This document shows positions 8,727 to 18,876 of a stretch of 64,000 bases of DNA, piece by piece; the first letter of the stretch is position 1; each line of letters begins with the position of its first letter. A model generated the notes under the pieces. It searched no databases. It was not told the DNA's origin and saw nothing but the letters and a program-made list of their open reading frames with translations. The position numbers were made by a program, and so were the translations under genes. The stretch comes from Chromobacterium piscinae (GTDB lineage Bacteria; Pseudomonadota; Gammaproteobacteria; Burkholderiales; Chromobacteriaceae): assembly GCF_021129175.1 (NCBI RefSeq), contig NZ_JAJOHV010000006.1, positions 1-64,000 on the forward strand, read 5' to 3'.

Positions 8727-10015
8727 TGACGCGAATCGCTATCCATGCCGCCGCCCTTGCGGCGGCATTTGTTTTGTCGGGCCCGACGCAAGCGGAAATC
8801 CTGACCGCCGAGGGCGTGGCGCCGCTGGACAACGGGCCGGTCGCCGCACGCGAGATGGCGATGCAGGACGCGTTGAAGCTGCTCTCCATCCGGCAGGGCG
8901 CGCGCATCGAGTCGACGCAGCTGGTCGATGCCGGCCGGCAGGGCGAATCCAGCACGCTGAGGGCCTTGTCTCCAGTGCAAGGCGCGGTGCGGGTCGTCAA
9001 CGAGTACGCGCAGGGCAAGCTGTACCACGTCAAGGTTGAGGTGGATACCGGCTCGGCCAAGGCCGCTCAGGCGCCCGCGCCGGAACGGCGCGGAGACCCA
9101 GCCTGCCAGATGCCGGTGGGCCGGTCGCTGAAGCGCAAGCTGGTGACCACGTATTTCGATGTCGCGCATCCGGCCGACGCGTCCGATATGCCTGATCTGG
9201 CCACCGCGCTGCCGACTGAGTTGGCGCGCAGGCTGGCGCACAACAGCATGCTGGTGGTGAAGGACGCCAATACCGTCTCGGTGCTGGCCGACAGCCGCGT
9301 TGCCGAACCGGATGCCGGCTGGCAGGTCGCCAGCCAGCTGGGGCAGCGGGAGAACGTCCAATTCGTGGTGGCGGGCCGGGTGCTGTCCACATCGGTGATG
9401 GACAAGGGCGTGCGCAGGTCTTTGTTCGAATCCAACAATACCAGCCAGCAGGGGGTGTTCTACAACGGCCCCTTTGCCGGCATGTTCGGCGCGGGGGTCA
9501 AGTATGTGCCCACGCAGCGGCAGTTCGATCTGGAATTCTGGATATACGACGGGCTGACCGGCTCGCTGATCGCCAAGGACAGGGTCAGCGGCATCGTGAG
9601 CTCGAAAGGGCCGGTGATTCCGACCATGCCGCAGCCCTTCGCCTCCGTCGCGTTCTGGCAGAGCGACTACGGCAGGCAGGTGGATAGATGGCTGGATAAT
9701 GTGTCGGACCGCATCGAAAGCGTGATTTCCTGCATCCCGTTCTCCGCCCGGGTGGTGCGGCTGGAGGGCAAAAGTGTCTACATCAACGCCGGCCTGTTGG
9801 ACGGCATGGCGGTGGGAGACAAGCTGTTGTTGTACAAGCGCTCGAGCGGGCAGCCGCTGCGCGACCTGATCTCCGGACGGGAGCTGGGCATGCCGGAAAG
9901 CCTGAACGGCGATGTGACGCTGACCCAGGTCCAGCCCAATTTCTCGATAGGCGTGACGCAAGGCCGCGCCCGCGTGGCGGAGGGGGATTACGTCCGCTTC
10001 GGAACGGCGCGCTGA
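8726..10015 (+). CDS. flgT: FlgT-like flagellar assembly protein
   Basis: The 429-residue periplasmic protein has a signal peptide (about 1-23, ending GPTQAE). Its N-terminal domain resembles FlgT (AREMAMQDALKLLSIRQGAR). A middle domain resembles a TolB-like fold (PTELARRLAHNSMLVVKDAN), and a C-terminal SH3-like part has VYINAGLLDGMAVGDKLLLY. FlgT forms the H-ring of the Vibrio polar flagellar motor and is normally encoded near flgO and flgP. Its ATG overlaps the stop of the upstream flgP-like gene, so the pair is translationally coupled. A flgO-like gene is not adjacent. Confidence 0.75.
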   Translation: MTRIAIHAAALAAAFVLSGPTQAEILTAEGVAPLDNGPVAAREMAMQDALKLLSIRQGARIESTQLVDAGRQGESSTLRALSPVQGAVRVVNEYAQGKLYHVKVEVDTGSAKAAQAPAPERRGDPACQMPVGRSLKRKLVTTYFDVAHPADASDMPDLATALPTELARRLAHNSMLVVKDANTVSVLADSRVAEPDAGWQVASQLGQRENVQFVVAGRVLSTSVMDKGVRRSLFESNNTSQQGVFYNGPFAGMFGAGVKYVPTQRQFDLEFWIYDGLTGSLIAKDRVSGIVSSKGPVIPTMPQPFASVAFWQSDYGRQVDRWLDNVSDRIESVISCIPFSARVVRLEGKSVYINAGLLDGMAVGDKLLLYKRSSGQPLRDLISGRELGMPESLNGDVTLTQVQPNFSIGVTQGRARVAEGDYVRFGTAR

Positions 10016-10065
10016 CGGTGGTTTTTTCTGCCGGAAGTTCCGCCGTTTTCAATTTATTTTTGTAT

Positions 10066-10080
10066 TGATAAGTATTATCA
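10066..10080. promoter_or_regulatory. Candidate Fur box before fbpA
   Basis: TGATAA-GTA-TTATCA is a perfect inverted repeat 61 bp upstream of the fbpA start, in an AT-rich stretch that could hold the promoter. It resembles the core of Fur boxes (GATAAT-type hexamers). Fur repression by iron is the expected control for a ferric-iron importer. Confidence 0.6.
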
Positions 10081-10140
10081 ACTGATGTTACGGTGCTCCC
10101 CGCACTTCGCTTTTCGTCTCAATCGAACAGGGGATACACC

Positions 10141-11133
10141 TTGAAACAGCAACTGATGTTGGCCGCCGCGCTGGCGGCCGTGGCCGGCCCCGCGCTGGCC
10201 GAGGAAGTGGTGGTTTACAGCGCCCGCGGCGAGCAACTGCTCAAGCCCATCGCCGAGGCCTATAAGAAGGAGACCGGCGTCAACGTCAAGCTGGTGTCCG
10301 ACAAGGAAGGCCCGCTGATGGAGCGCCTGCGCGCCGAGGGCCGCAACAGCCCCGCCGACCTGCTGCTGACGGTGGATGCCGGCAATCTGTGGCAGGCCGA
10401 GCGCATGGGGCTGCTGAAGGCGGTCAATTCGCCGGTGTTGGACGCCAACATTCCGGCCCACCTGCGAGACCCGGCCAAGCAGTGGTACGGCCTGTCCATC
10501 CGCGCTCGCACCATCTTCTACAACACCCAGCAGGTGAGGCCGTCCCAGCTGTCCAGCTATGCCGATCTGGCCGATCCCAAGTGGAAGGGCAAGCTCTGCC
10601 TGCGCACCTCCAAGAAGGTGTACAACCAGTCGCTGGTGGGCATGATGCTGGCCGAGATGGGCCCGGCCAAGACCGAGCAGGTGGTCAAGGGCTGGGTGGG
10701 CAATCTGGCCGCCGCGCCGTTCCCCGACGACACCAAGATGCTGGAGGCCATCGCCGCCGGCCAGTGCGAGGTGGGCATCGCAAACACCTACTACTACGGC
10801 CGGATGATGGAGAAGTCGCCGAAGCTGCCGGTAGGCATCTTCTGGGCCGACCAGGCTGGCAAGGGCGCCCACGTCAATATCTCCGGCGCCGGCGTCACCC
10901 GCCATGCCCGGAACGAGAAGGGCGCGGTGAAGTTCCTGGAGTGGCTGAGCTCGGAGAAGGCGCAGAACATGTTCGCCGACGTCAATATGGAATTCCCGGT
11001 CAATCCCAAGGTGAAGCCCGACGCCCGCGTGGCGGCCTGGGGCGATTTCAAGCACAACTACATCAACGTCTCCAATGCCGGCGCCCGGCAAGCCGAGGCG
11101 GTCAAGCTGATGGACCGCGCCGGCTACAAGTAA
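10141..11133 (+). CDS. fbpA: Periplasmic ferric iron-binding protein of an Fbp/Afu ABC importer
   Basis: The 330-residue protein has a signal peptide ([19 protein letters not shown]) and an extracellular solute-binding protein type 1 domain. The mature part begins [17 protein letters not shown]. The pair of tyrosines in NTYYYGRMM fits the Fe(III) ligands of FbpA/FutA-type transferrin-like proteins. The likely start is TTG at 10141 with CAGGGGAT upstream, giving a good signal peptide; an in-frame ATG at 10156 is the alternative. It heads an fbpA-fbpB-fbpC operon behind a Fur-like palindrome. Confidence 0.9.
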   Translation: MKQQLMLAAALAAVAGPALAEEVVVYSARGEQLLKPIAEAYKKETGVNVKLVSDKEGPLMERLRAEGRNSPADLLLTVDAGNLWQAERMGLLKAVNSPVLDANIPAHLRDPAKQWYGLSIRARTIFYNTQQVRPSQLSSYADLADPKWKGKLCLRTSKKVYNQSLVGMMLAEMGPAKTEQVVKGWVGNLAAAPFPDDTKMLEAIAAGQCEVGIANTYYYGRMMEKSPKLPVGIFWADQAGKGAHVNISGAGVTRHARNEKGAVKFLEWLSSEKAQNMFADVNMEFPVNPKVKPDARVAAWGDFKHNYINVSNAGARQAEAVKLMDRAGYK

Positions 11134-11205
11134 GCCGCCGCGATTTGTGTTGAACCGGGCTCGCCGTCTGCCGATGGCGGGCCCGCCGCCGTTGGATCGC
11201 ATCGC

Positions 11206-12810
11206 ATGCCTTTTACCGTTTCGCGCTGGCGCGCGTCGGCCGCCGCCGCCAGCCTGCTCACTTTGATACCGCTGGCGGTGATCGCCCTGGGCCTGTTGGA
11301 GCCGGACGCCGAAGTATGGCGCCATCTGGCGGAGCACACGCTGCCGGAGCTGCTGCGCAACACCTCCGTTCTGCTGCTGGGCGTCGGCGCCGGGGTGCTG
11401 TTGCTGGGCGTGCCGCTGGCCTGGCTGACCGCGGTGCATGACTTTCCCGGGCGGCGGTTTTTCTCCTGGGCGCTGATGCTGCCGCTGGCGATGCCGGCCT
11501 ACGTGATGGCGTTTTCCCAGTTAGGCCTGTTCGATTTCACTGGGCCGTTCCAGACCTGGCTGCGCGAGGCTTTCGGCAGCTCTTCCTGGGTGCCCGACAT
11601 CCGGTCGACGCCTGGCGTGGTGTTGGTGTTGTCGCTGGCTTTCTATCCCTATGTCTACCTGCTGGCGCGCAACGCGTTCGCCGGCATGGGCCGGCGCGCG
11701 CTGGAGGTCGGGCAATCGCTGGGCCTGTCGCCGCTGGCCGGCTTCTTCAAGGTGGCGCTGCCGATGGCCCGGCCCTGGATCGCCGGCGGCGTGGGCCTGG
11801 CGCTGATGGAGACGCTGGCCGATTTCGGCACCGTCGCCATCTTCAATTTCGATGCTTTCACCTCGGCCATCTACAAGGCCTGGTTCAGCCTGTTCTCGCT
11901 GCCCGCCGCCAAGCAACTGGCGTCGCTGCTGGTGTTGCTGGTGTTCGTCCTGCTATGGCTGGAGCAGCGCGCCAGGGGCCAGCGCGGCTATGTCCAGGCG
12001 GGCAGGGCGGCGCCGCTGCCGCGCACCCGCCTGGCCGGCACGCGCGGCTGGCTGGCCTGCGTCTTCTGCGCGCTGGTCTTGCTGCTGGCCTTCGTCTTGC
12101 CTTTCGGCCAGATCCTGGTCTGGGCGGCTGGGCATCTGGCCAGTGATCTGGACGCCGACCTGCTCGACAGTTTGAAGAGTTCGCTGTCGCTGGCGGCGAT
12201 GGCGGCGCTCTTGGTGCCGGCCATCGCGTTGTGCCTGGTTTTCGCCGGCCGGCGCGATCCGGGCAGCCGGCCGTGGATCAGGCTTGCGACGCTGGGCTAC
12301 GCAGTGCCGGGCACCGTGTTGGCGGTGGGGGTATTCGCGCCGGTGGCGGCGCTGGATAATCTGTTGCTCGAGCATTTCAGCCGCTGGCTGCCGGAAGGCG
12401 CGTCCGCCGTGTTCAAGGGCACATTGCTGGTCTTGATGCTGGCCTACGCGTCGCGCTTCCTGGCCGTGGCCCACTCCGCTCTGGACGCGGCGATGCAGCG
12501 CGTCAGCCGCAGCCAGGAAGAGGCGGCGAACAGCCTGGGCGTATATGGCGGACGGCTGTTGCTCCGTCTGCACCTGCCGCTGCTCAAGGGAGGCCTCTTC
12601 ACCGCGATGCTGATGGTGTTCGTCGACGCGATGAAGGAGATGCCGATCACGCTGATGACCCGGCCCTTCGGCTGGGACACGCTGGCGGTGCGCATTTTCA
12701 ACCTGACCAGCGAGGGCGAATGGCAGCGCGCGGCCTTGCCCTCGGTGGCCATCGTGCTGGCCGGCCTGCTGCCGGTCTTGCTGCTGTCGCGGCAGAAGCC
12801 TGGAGTGTGA
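11206..12810 (+). CDS. fbpB: Ferric iron ABC transporter permease (fused two-domain)
   Basis: The 534-residue integral membrane protein has two binding-protein-dependent permease halves. Each has an EAA-type loop: EVGQSLGLSPLAGFFKVALP near residue 170 and EEAANSLGVYGGRLLLRLHL near 445. This fused arrangement is typical of FbpB/SfuB. It forms the inner-membrane channel for Fe(III) delivered by FbpA. It starts 72 bp after fbpA and ends two bases before fbpC. Confidence 0.92.
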   Translation: MPFTVSRWRASAAAASLLTLIPLAVIALGLLEPDAEVWRHLAEHTLPELLRNTSVLLLGVGAGVLLLGVPLAWLTAVHDFPGRRFFSWALMLPLAMPAYVMAFSQLGLFDFTGPFQTWLREAFGSSSWVPDIRSTPGVVLVLSLAFYPYVYLLARNAFAGMGRRALEVGQSLGLSPLAGFFKVALPMARPWIAGGVGLALMETLADFGTVAIFNFDAFTSAIYKAWFSLFSLPAAKQLASLLVLLVFVLLWLEQRARGQRGYVQAGRAAPLPRTRLAGTRGWLACVFCALVLLLAFVLPFGQILVWAAGHLASDLDADLLDSLKSSLSLAAMAALLVPAIALCLVFAGRRDPGSRPWIRLATLGYAVPGTVLAVGVFAPVAALDNLLLEHFSRWLPEGASAVFKGTLLVLMLAYASRFLAVAHSALDAAMQRVSRSQEEAANSLGVYGGRLLLRLHLPLLKGGLFTAMLMVFVDAMKEMPITLMTRPFGWDTLAVRIFNLTSEGEWQRAALPSVAIVLAGLLPVLLLSRQKPGV

Positions 12811-12811
12811 G

Positions 12812-13855
12812 ATGGACAAGACGCTTGAATTCGACGCGGTAAGCCTGGCTTTTTCCGGCCGGCCGGTACTGGACGGCATGAGTTTCTCGCTGGAGGCGGG
12901 CGAAATCGCCTGCCTGCTGGGCGGCTCCGGCTGCGGCAAGACCACCGCGCTGCGCTGCATCGCGGGATTCGAGGCGCCGTCGGCCGGTCTCATCCGGCTG
13001 GAAGGCGAGACGGTGTTCGGCGTGGGCGTGAATATGCCCGCCCATCGCCGCCGGGTCGGCATGGTGTTTCAAGACCATGCGTTGTTCCCGCATTTGACCG
13101 CCGCCGGCAACGTGGCTTTCGGCCTGTCCGAGCTGCCCCGCGCCGAGCGCAACGCCAGGGTGGCGGAGGCGCTGAGCTTGGTGGGGCTGGAGGGCGAAGC
13201 CGCGCGCTACCCGCACCAGTTGTCCGGCGGCCAGCAGCAGCGGGTGGCGCTGGCTCGCGCGCTGGCGCCCAGACCCAGGCTATTGCTGCTGGATGAGCCA
13301 TTTTCCAATCTGGACGCCGAGCTGCGGGAACGGCTGGCGCGTGAGGTGCGCGCCATTCTGAAATCCCAGGGCATCGCCGCCTTGATGGTCACCCACGATC
13401 AGCACGAGGCCTTCGCCATCGCCGACCAAGTGGGCGTGCTGCACCAAGGGCGGCTGCAGCAGTGGGATGCGCCGGACGGGCTTTACCATCGGCCCGCCAA
13501 TCGCTACGTGGCCGGTTTCATCGGCCAGGGCGCGTTTCTGCCGGGCAGAGTGAGCGGCCGCGCGGTGTGGCTGGAGACCGGCGAGCTGAGATGCGACCAG
13601 GGCTTGCCCTTCGACGATGGCGTCGAGGTGGACGTGCTGCTGAGGCCGGACGCGGTGCTGCCGGAGCCGGGCAGCCCGCTGCGAGCGAGAGTGGTGGACA
13701 GGGTGCTGCGCGGCACGGTCAGCCATTACGCGCTGGAGCTGCTGTCCGGCCGGCGGCTGCTGGCCGAGCTGGGCCATGAGCGGCCGCTGGCGGTCGGCGA
13801 GATGGTAGGCATCCGGCTGCAGCCGCAGCCGCTGCTGGCGTTTCCCCGAGAATAA
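12812..13855 (+). CDS. fbpC: Ferric iron ABC transporter ATP-binding protein
   Basis: The 347-residue ATPase has Walker A (GGSGCGKTTALR, about residues 37-48), a Q-loop in VFQDHALFPH, the signature LSGGQQQRVALARAL and Walker B LLLLDEPFSNLD. A C-terminal TOBE-like regulatory domain follows, about residues 280-345. It powers the FbpAB importer at the cytoplasmic face. It begins two bases after the fbpB stop, so the subunits are translated together. Confidence 0.93.
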   Translation: MDKTLEFDAVSLAFSGRPVLDGMSFSLEAGEIACLLGGSGCGKTTALRCIAGFEAPSAGLIRLEGETVFGVGVNMPAHRRRVGMVFQDHALFPHLTAAGNVAFGLSELPRAERNARVAEALSLVGLEGEAARYPHQLSGGQQQRVALARALAPRPRLLLLDEPFSNLDAELRERLAREVRAILKSQGIAALMVTHDQHEAFAIADQVGVLHQGRLQQWDAPDGLYHRPANRYVAGFIGQGAFLPGRVSGRAVWLETGELRCDQGLPFDDGVEVDVLLRPDAVLPEPGSPLRARVVDRVLRGTVSHYALELLSGRRLLAELGHERPLAVGEMVGIRLQPQPLLAFPRE

Positions 13856-13858
13856 GGC

Positions 13859-14326
13859 TCAGGCGAAAGCCTGGCAGACGTCTACCCACTGGCCGGCGGT
13901 GATGTCGCCCAGACGGCCGGGGCTGATCCGCACCGCGCTGTGCACCGCCCCGGCCGCCGGCAGCACCTCGTCGAAAGCCTGGATCGACACGTCGAGATAG
14001 ATGGGCAGCTCTCGGGCCAGGCCGAAGGGGCAGACGCCGCCGACCGGGTGGCCGGTGATGGCCTCCACCTCCTCCGGCGGCAGCATCTTGCCCTTGCCGA
14101 AGGCATCCTTGAACTTGCGGTTGTCGATGCGGGCGTCGCCGCGCGCGACCAGGATCACCTCGCGGCCGTCGCTGAGGCGGAAGGCCAGCGTCTTGGCGAT
14201 GCGGCCGGGTTCGACGCCATGGGCGGCGGCGGCCTCGGCCACGGTGGCGGTGCTGACGTCCAGCTCGATGATGGCGATGTCCGCTTGGCGGGCGGCGAAG
14301 AAGGCTTTGACCGATTCCAGGCTCAT
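13859..14326 (-). CDS. YbaK/EbsC-family aminoacyl-tRNA deacylase
   Basis: The 155-residue protein is a single YbaK/ProRS-editing domain, with the conserved lysine in GRIAKTLAFRL and the GGVCPFGL loop. Proteins of this family hydrolyse misacylated tRNAs such as Cys- or Ala-tRNA(Pro). The start at 14326 was chosen over an in-frame ATG 12 codons upstream because alignment to the domain begins here. It converges with fbpC, with only three bases between stop codons. Confidence 0.87.
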   Translation of the reverse strand: MSLESVKAFFAARQADIAIIELDVSTATVAEAAAAHGVEPGRIAKTLAFRLSDGREVILVARGDARIDNRKFKDAFGKGKMLPPEEVEAITGHPVGGVCPFGLARELPIYLDVSIQAFDEVLPAAGAVHSAVRISPGRLGDITAGQWVDVCQAFA

Positions 14327-14394
14327 AGGCGGTTCTCGTCGGAAAGATGGGTGCGGGTCCATTATTCCCGATGAGAACCAAAGACGCCAGGCTC

Positions 14395-15522
14395 TCAGGT
14401 CTGGTGGACGATGGCAGCCAGCTTGTCGGCGATGTCTTGCGAGGTGGCGGCTTGTTCTTCGGCGGCGTTGGCGATCTGCACCACGAAATCACGCATATTG
14501 TTGATCTCGTTGACGATGGTTGTCAGCGCCTGCTCGGCGCGCAGGAAGTCGCTTTCGGTGGCGTCCACTTGCTGGCGGCCGCGCTCGATGGCTTCCACGT
14601 TCTGCTTCACCTCGTTCTGGATGTCGCGGATCATGTCGCCGATTTCCTGGGTGGCCTTGGTGGTGCGCTCGGCCAGCTTGCGCACCTCGTCGGCCACCAC
14701 GGCGAAGCCGCGGCCCATTTCGCCGGCCCGCGCCGCTTCGATGGCGGCGTTCAGCGCCAGCAGATTGGTTTGGTCGGCGATGTCTTTGATCACGCCTATG
14801 ATCTGGCCGATGGTGACCGAGCGCTGGCCCAGCGATTCAAGGCTGTCGGCGGTGTCGCGCACCATGCCGCCGACGTTTTTCATGCTGCCGCTGGTTTCGT
14901 TGACGATGACGGCGCCTTTGCGGCCTTCGTCCAGCATCAATTCAGCGGATTCCGATGCCGATGTGGTTTGCACGGCTACGTTCTGGATCGTGGCGCTCAT
15001 CGCCTGCATGTTTTCCGACAGCTCGTTGACGCGGGCCTCCAGAAACTCGCGCCGCTGATTGCCCTGTTCCTGCAGTTTCTGGGCGCGGATTTCGGAGGAC
15101 ACATCCTGGAAACTGGCCATGAAGCACAGCAACTGGTTTGGGTTTGCCGAATCCCAGATTGGAAATACCTTGGTTTCGAACATCACCTCGCCGACGGGAA
15201 TCATCGCGATATGCTGATCGATTTTGCGGCCGGCCAGGTCGGCCAAAATGCGGCGGTTGTGTTCCGGATCCCGGTGGAACTGGTGGATGCTGTGGCCGTG
15301 GGCGTGGTTGACGTCGACGCCGGGGCGGAACTTCTGGTTCATCATGTCGCGATGCTTGCCAAAGGCTTCGCGCGCGGTCTTGTTCATGTAGAAAATCACG
15401 TTGTCGCGGCTGGTGTCGCACAGCATGATCAGATTGTCCGCATGGTCCAGCACGCTTTCCAGCTGGCGCACTCGGCGCGCCGCGTCTTCGGCCTTGTCTG
15501 CCGTCTTTGTGAAGCCAAACAT
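14395..15522 (-). CDS. Soluble PAS-domain methyl-accepting chemotaxis protein
   Basis: The 375-residue protein has no transmembrane segment. An N-terminal PAS-like sensor (about residues 15-140: [20 protein letters not shown]) precedes a linker and a cytoplasmic MCP signalling domain. The hairpin tip reads [20 protein letters not shown], followed by [17 protein letters not shown]. It should signal through CheW/CheA from the cytoplasm; redox or ligand sensing by PAS is inferred. The ATG at 15522 has GGGAGACTGGG upstream; an upstream in-frame start would add 24 residues that match nothing. Confidence 0.9.
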   Translation of the reverse strand: MFGFTKTADKAEDAARRVRQLESVLDHADNLIMLCDTSRDNVIFYMNKTAREAFGKHRDMMNQKFRPGVDVNHAHGHSIHQFHRDPEHNRRILADLAGRKIDQHIAMIPVGEVMFETKVFPIWDSANPNQLLCFMASFQDVSSEIRAQKLQEQGNQRREFLEARVNELSENMQAMSATIQNVAVQTTSASESAELMLDEGRKGAVIVNETSGSMKNVGGMVRDTADSLESLGQRSVTIGQIIGVIKDIADQTNLLALNAAIEAARAGEMGRGFAVVADEVRKLAERTTKATQEIGDMIRDIQNEVKQNVEAIERGRQQVDATESDFLRAEQALTTIVNEINNMRDFVVQIANAAEEQAATSQDIADKLAAIVHQT

Positions 15523-15644
15523 CCCAGTCTCCCGCCTACGTGTTTTTACTGAATTTGTTATTTTGGGTTTGGTTGACGCGGCAGGTAAAAGCAAGCTTTT
15601 TCTGGGTTTTGGTCAAGTTGTATGCATTGATTTTAAAGAAAAAT

Positions 15645-16133
15645 TTATTCATTCAGCGGTAGTTGCAAGGTCTCCTTGACCTCTTCCATCACCACGTAGC
15701 TCTTCGATTCTTTCGCCGACGGCAACTGCAGCAGGATGTCGCCCAGCAGCTTGCGGTACATCGACATGTCAGGGATGCGCGCCTTGATCAGGTAGTCGAA
15801 ATCGCCGGACACCAGGTGGCACTCCAGGATTTCCGGAATGCTCATGATTTCGCGGCGGAATGCGTCGAAGATGTTGCCGGACTTGGCCTCCAGCTTGATT
15901 TCGACGAACACCAGCAGCGAGCCGCCCAGCGCGTGGGGGTTAAGGCGGGCGTAATAGCCTTCGATGATGCCGTCGCGCTCCATGCGCCGCACCCGCTCGG
16001 TGCAGGGGGTGGTGGACAGGCCTACTTTTTCGGCCAGCTCGGTCATGGCGATGCGGCCGTTTTTCTGCAGGATGCGCAGGATTTTGCGGTCCATCTTGTC
16101 CAGGGCTTTGGCGGCGGCGGTAAGTGGCTTCAT
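15645..16133 (-). CDS. lrp: Lrp/AsnC-family regulator of the D-alanine catabolic genes
   Basis: The 162-residue protein has an N-terminal AsnC-type helix-turn-helix (LAEKVGLSTTPCTERVRRME) and a C-terminal RAM/ligand-binding domain (SGDFDYLIKARIPDM). It is divergent from dadA-alr, where Lrp or the local homolog DadR activates expression in the presence of alanine or leucine. Whether it is the global Lrp or a pathway-specific DadR cannot be decided from one copy. Confidence 0.88.
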   Translation of the reverse strand: MKPLTAAAKALDKMDRKILRILQKNGRIAMTELAEKVGLSTTPCTERVRRMERDGIIEGYYARLNPHALGGSLLVFVEIKLEAKSGNIFDAFRREIMSIPEILECHLVSGDFDYLIKARIPDMSMYRKLLGDILLQLPSAKESKSYVVMEEVKETLQLPLNE

Positions 16134-16272
16134 GTTTTCACTGTTTACATGAGAAAGATTTGAGAAAGATCATTTGATTCTTATCAATTTCAGTGAAAAA
16201 AACCAGATGTCAATGCATATACTAGCGGAATTCACTATCTGGTAGTGGCAAGACTACAAACGGAGAAAGACA
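16134..16272. promoter_or_regulatory. lrp-dadA divergent promoter region
   Basis: This 139-bp AT-rich stretch holds a good -10 for dadA, TATACT at 16218-16223 in an extended context (TGCATATACT), but no good -35 at 17 bp. A weak -35 is expected of an activator-dependent promoter, and Lrp from the divergent gene is the obvious candidate. GGAGAAAGACA precedes the dadA ATG. Confidence 0.5.
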
Positions 16273-17580
16273 ATGAAGGTAATCGTGCTGGGCGGCGGCG
16301 TTTTGGGCGTATCCACCGCGTGGTATCTGGCCAAGGCGGGCTGCCAGGTGACGGTGCTGGAACGCCAGGATGGCGTGGCGCTGGAAACCAGTTTCGGCAA
16401 CGCCGGCCAGATTTCCCCCGGTTACTCTGCGCCGTGGGCTGCGCCCGGCATTCCGTTGAAAGGCCTGAAGTGGATGTTCCAGCGGCATGCGCCGCTGGCC
16501 ATCAGCCCGGACGGCAGCCTGTACCAGTTGCAGTGGATCGCCAAGATGCTGGCCAACTGCAATGAAAAAGCCTACGCGGTCAACAAGGGCCGCATGATGC
16601 GCCTGGCCGAGTACAGCCGCGACAAGATCAAGGAACTGCGCGCCGAAACCGGCCTGCAGTACGAAGGCCGCCAGGGCGGCACGCTGCAGCTGTTGCGCAG
16701 CCAGGCCCAGGTTGAGGGCATGGCCAAGGACATCGCCGTGCTGCGCGAGTGCGGCGTGGACTTCAATGTGCTGGACCCGGACGGCTGCGTCCGCGTCGAG
16801 CCGGCGCTGGCGGCGGTCAAGCACAAGCTGGCCGGCGGCCTGCAGCTGCCCAATGACGAAACCGGCGATTGCAACCTGTTCACCAGCCGCCTGGCGGAAC
16901 TGGCGCGCGCCAAGGGCGTGGAGTTCCGCTTCGGCGTGACTGTGGACGGCATCGAGAACGACGGCAAGCGCATCACCGGCGTGCGCGTCGGCGACGAACT
17001 GCTGCGCGCCGACCATTACGTGGTGGCGATGGGCAGCTACTCCCGCGACATGGTGAAGGAGCTGGGCATCGACATCCCGGTCTACCCGGTGAAGGGCTAC
17101 TCGCTGACGGTGCCGATCACCAATCCGTCCGGCGCGCCGACCTCCACCATCCTGGACGAAACCTACAAGGTGGCGATCACCCGCTTCGACGACCGCATCC
17201 GCGTCGGCGGCATGGCTGAGCTGTCCGGCTACAACCTGGAACTGAACCCGCGCCGCCGCGAAACGCTGGAGATGGTGGTGGGCGATCTGTACCCGAACGG
17301 CGGCGACATCAAGGCGGCCAGCTTCTGGACCGGCTTGCGTCCGATGACGCCGGACGGCACGCCCATCGTCGGCGGCACCCGTTTCGCCAACCTGTCGCTG
17401 AACACCGGCCACGGCACGCTGGGCTGGACCATGTGCGCCGGCTCCGGCAAGGTGCTGGCCGACCTGATCACCGGCGCAAAGCCGGAAATCAGCGTCGACG
17501 GCCTGTCGATGCAGCGCTACGCCAAGCAGGGCGAGACCCTGGTGGTGCCGGTGATCCGTCCCGCGGTGCAAGGGGCCTGA
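16273..17580 (+). CDS. dadA: D-amino acid dehydrogenase small subunit
   Basis: The 435-residue FAD enzyme begins with the dinucleotide-binding motif [20 protein letters not shown]. It has the C-terminal DAO motif [20 protein letters not shown]. DadA oxidises D-alanine and other D-amino acids to 2-oxo acids at the inner membrane, feeding electrons to quinone. Five bases separate it from the alanine racemase gene, giving the classical dadAX operon for L-alanine catabolism via D-alanine. The divergent Lrp-type gene is the likely regulator. Confidence 0.95.
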   Translation: MKVIVLGGGVLGVSTAWYLAKAGCQVTVLERQDGVALETSFGNAGQISPGYSAPWAAPGIPLKGLKWMFQRHAPLAISPDGSLYQLQWIAKMLANCNEKAYAVNKGRMMRLAEYSRDKIKELRAETGLQYEGRQGGTLQLLRSQAQVEGMAKDIAVLRECGVDFNVLDPDGCVRVEPALAAVKHKLAGGLQLPNDETGDCNLFTSRLAELARAKGVEFRFGVTVDGIENDGKRITGVRVGDELLRADHYVVAMGSYSRDMVKELGIDIPVYPVKGYSLTVPITNPSGAPTSTILDETYKVAITRFDDRIRVGGMAELSGYNLELNPRRRETLEMVVGDLYPNGGDIKAASFWTGLRPMTPDGTPIVGGTRFANLSLNTGHGTLGWTMCAGSGKVLADLITGAKPEISVDGLSMQRYAKQGETLVVPVIRPAVQGA

Positions 17581-17584
17581 TCCG

Positions 17585-18652
17585 ATGCGTCCGTTGATTG
17601 CGACGATACGGCTGGACCATCTGCGCCACAATTATCTGTTGGCGCGCGCCGCCCACGGCGGCAAGACGCTGGCGGTGCTGAAGGCCAATGGCTACGGCCA
17701 CAACGCGGTGCGTTGCGCGCAGGCGCTGGCCGATATCGCCGACGGCTTCGCCGTCGCCTGTCTGGAAGAGGCGCTGCAGCTGCGCGCCGCCGGCGTGGCC
17801 GCGCCCATCCTGCTGCTGGAGGGGGTATTCGAAGCGGCCGAGCTGGCCGAGGTCGAGCGCCATCGCTTGTGGCTGGTGGTGCAGAGCGAGAGCCAGCTGC
17901 GCATGCTGGAGGAAGCCAATCCGGCCGAGCCGTTCCGCGTCTGGCTGATGCTGGACAGCGGCATGCACCGCGAAGGCTTTTTGCCGCAGCATTACCGCGC
18001 CGCTTGGCAGCGGCTGCGGGACAGCGGCAAAGCGGAGAGCATCGTCAAGATGACCCATTTCGCCCGCGCCGACGAGCCGGGGGTGCCGATGACCCAGGCG
18101 CAGATAGAAACTTTCGACGCCGCTACTGCCGATTTGCCGGGGGAGGAGAGCATGGCCAATTCCGCCGGCCTGCTGTGTCATCCGCGCGCGCGCCGCGACT
18201 GGGGCCGCGCCGGCATCGTGCTATACGGCGCCAGTCCCTTGCCGGCGGGCTATCCGCAGGGCGATGAATTGAAGCCGGTGATGCGTTTGAGCAGCCGGAT
18301 CTTCGGCGTGCGCGAACTGGCCGCCGGCGAACCTATCGGTTACGGCAACAATTTCGTCACGGATCGCCCGACCCGGGTGGGACTGATCGCCTGCGGCTAC
18401 GCTGATGGTTATCCGCGGCTGGCGTCCAGCGGCAGTCCGGTGGCGGTGGACGGCCGCCGTTCGCGCATCATCGGCCGGGTGTCGATGGACATGATCACCG
18501 TGGATCTGAGCGATCTGCCCGAGGCCGGCATCGGCAGCGAGGTGGAATTGTGGGGCGACGCGGTATCGGTCAACGAGGTTGCCGCCGCCGCCGGCAGCAT
18601 TTCCTATGAATTGCTGTGCAATATCAAGCGCGCCCACTTTGCATTCGTATAA
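17585..18652 (+). CDS. alr: Alanine racemase, catabolic (DadX type)
   Basis: The 355-residue PLP enzyme has the PLP lysine in AVLKANGYGHN (Lys33). The second catalytic residue region is GYGNNFVTDRPTRVGLIACG, and RVSMDMITVDLSD follows. It interconverts L- and D-alanine. Its place directly after dadA marks it as the catabolic DadX type; it may also supply D-alanine for peptidoglycan. A strong terminator follows 53 bp downstream. Confidence 0.95.
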   Translation: MRPLIATIRLDHLRHNYLLARAAHGGKTLAVLKANGYGHNAVRCAQALADIADGFAVACLEEALQLRAAGVAAPILLLEGVFEAAELAEVERHRLWLVVQSESQLRMLEEANPAEPFRVWLMLDSGMHREGFLPQHYRAAWQRLRDSGKAESIVKMTHFARADEPGVPMTQAQIETFDAATADLPGEESMANSAGLLCHPRARRDWGRAGIVLYGASPLPAGYPQGDELKPVMRLSSRIFGVRELAAGEPIGYGNNFVTDRPTRVGLIACGYADGYPRLASSGSPVAVDGRRSRIIGRVSMDMITVDLSDLPEAGIGSEVELWGDAVSVNEVAAAAGSISYELLCNIKRAHFAFV

Positions 18653-18705
18653 GTTTTTTCTGATTTTCTGAAAGGTATTTCAGAATCAAACGACTAAGGG
18701 ACAAG

Positions 18706-18728
18706 CCCGGCCATTGGCCGGGTTTTTT
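18706..18728 (+). terminator. Rho-independent terminator after dadA-alr
   Basis: CCCGGCC-ATT-GGCCGGG is followed directly by six T residues. It lies 53 bp after the alr stop codon. Confidence 0.9.
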
Positions 18729-18876
18729 ATTTATATTGCATCTTGTGTTGCGTCAACGCCGCAAGGCTGGCATCAAGCTTGGGTAATTTTGTCATTATTT
18801 GATAGTTATTCTCATTAGCCTGGACGTGCAATGGGATTTCTGTTTTCCTTTGTTAAAAATAGTTAAGAATCTAGTG

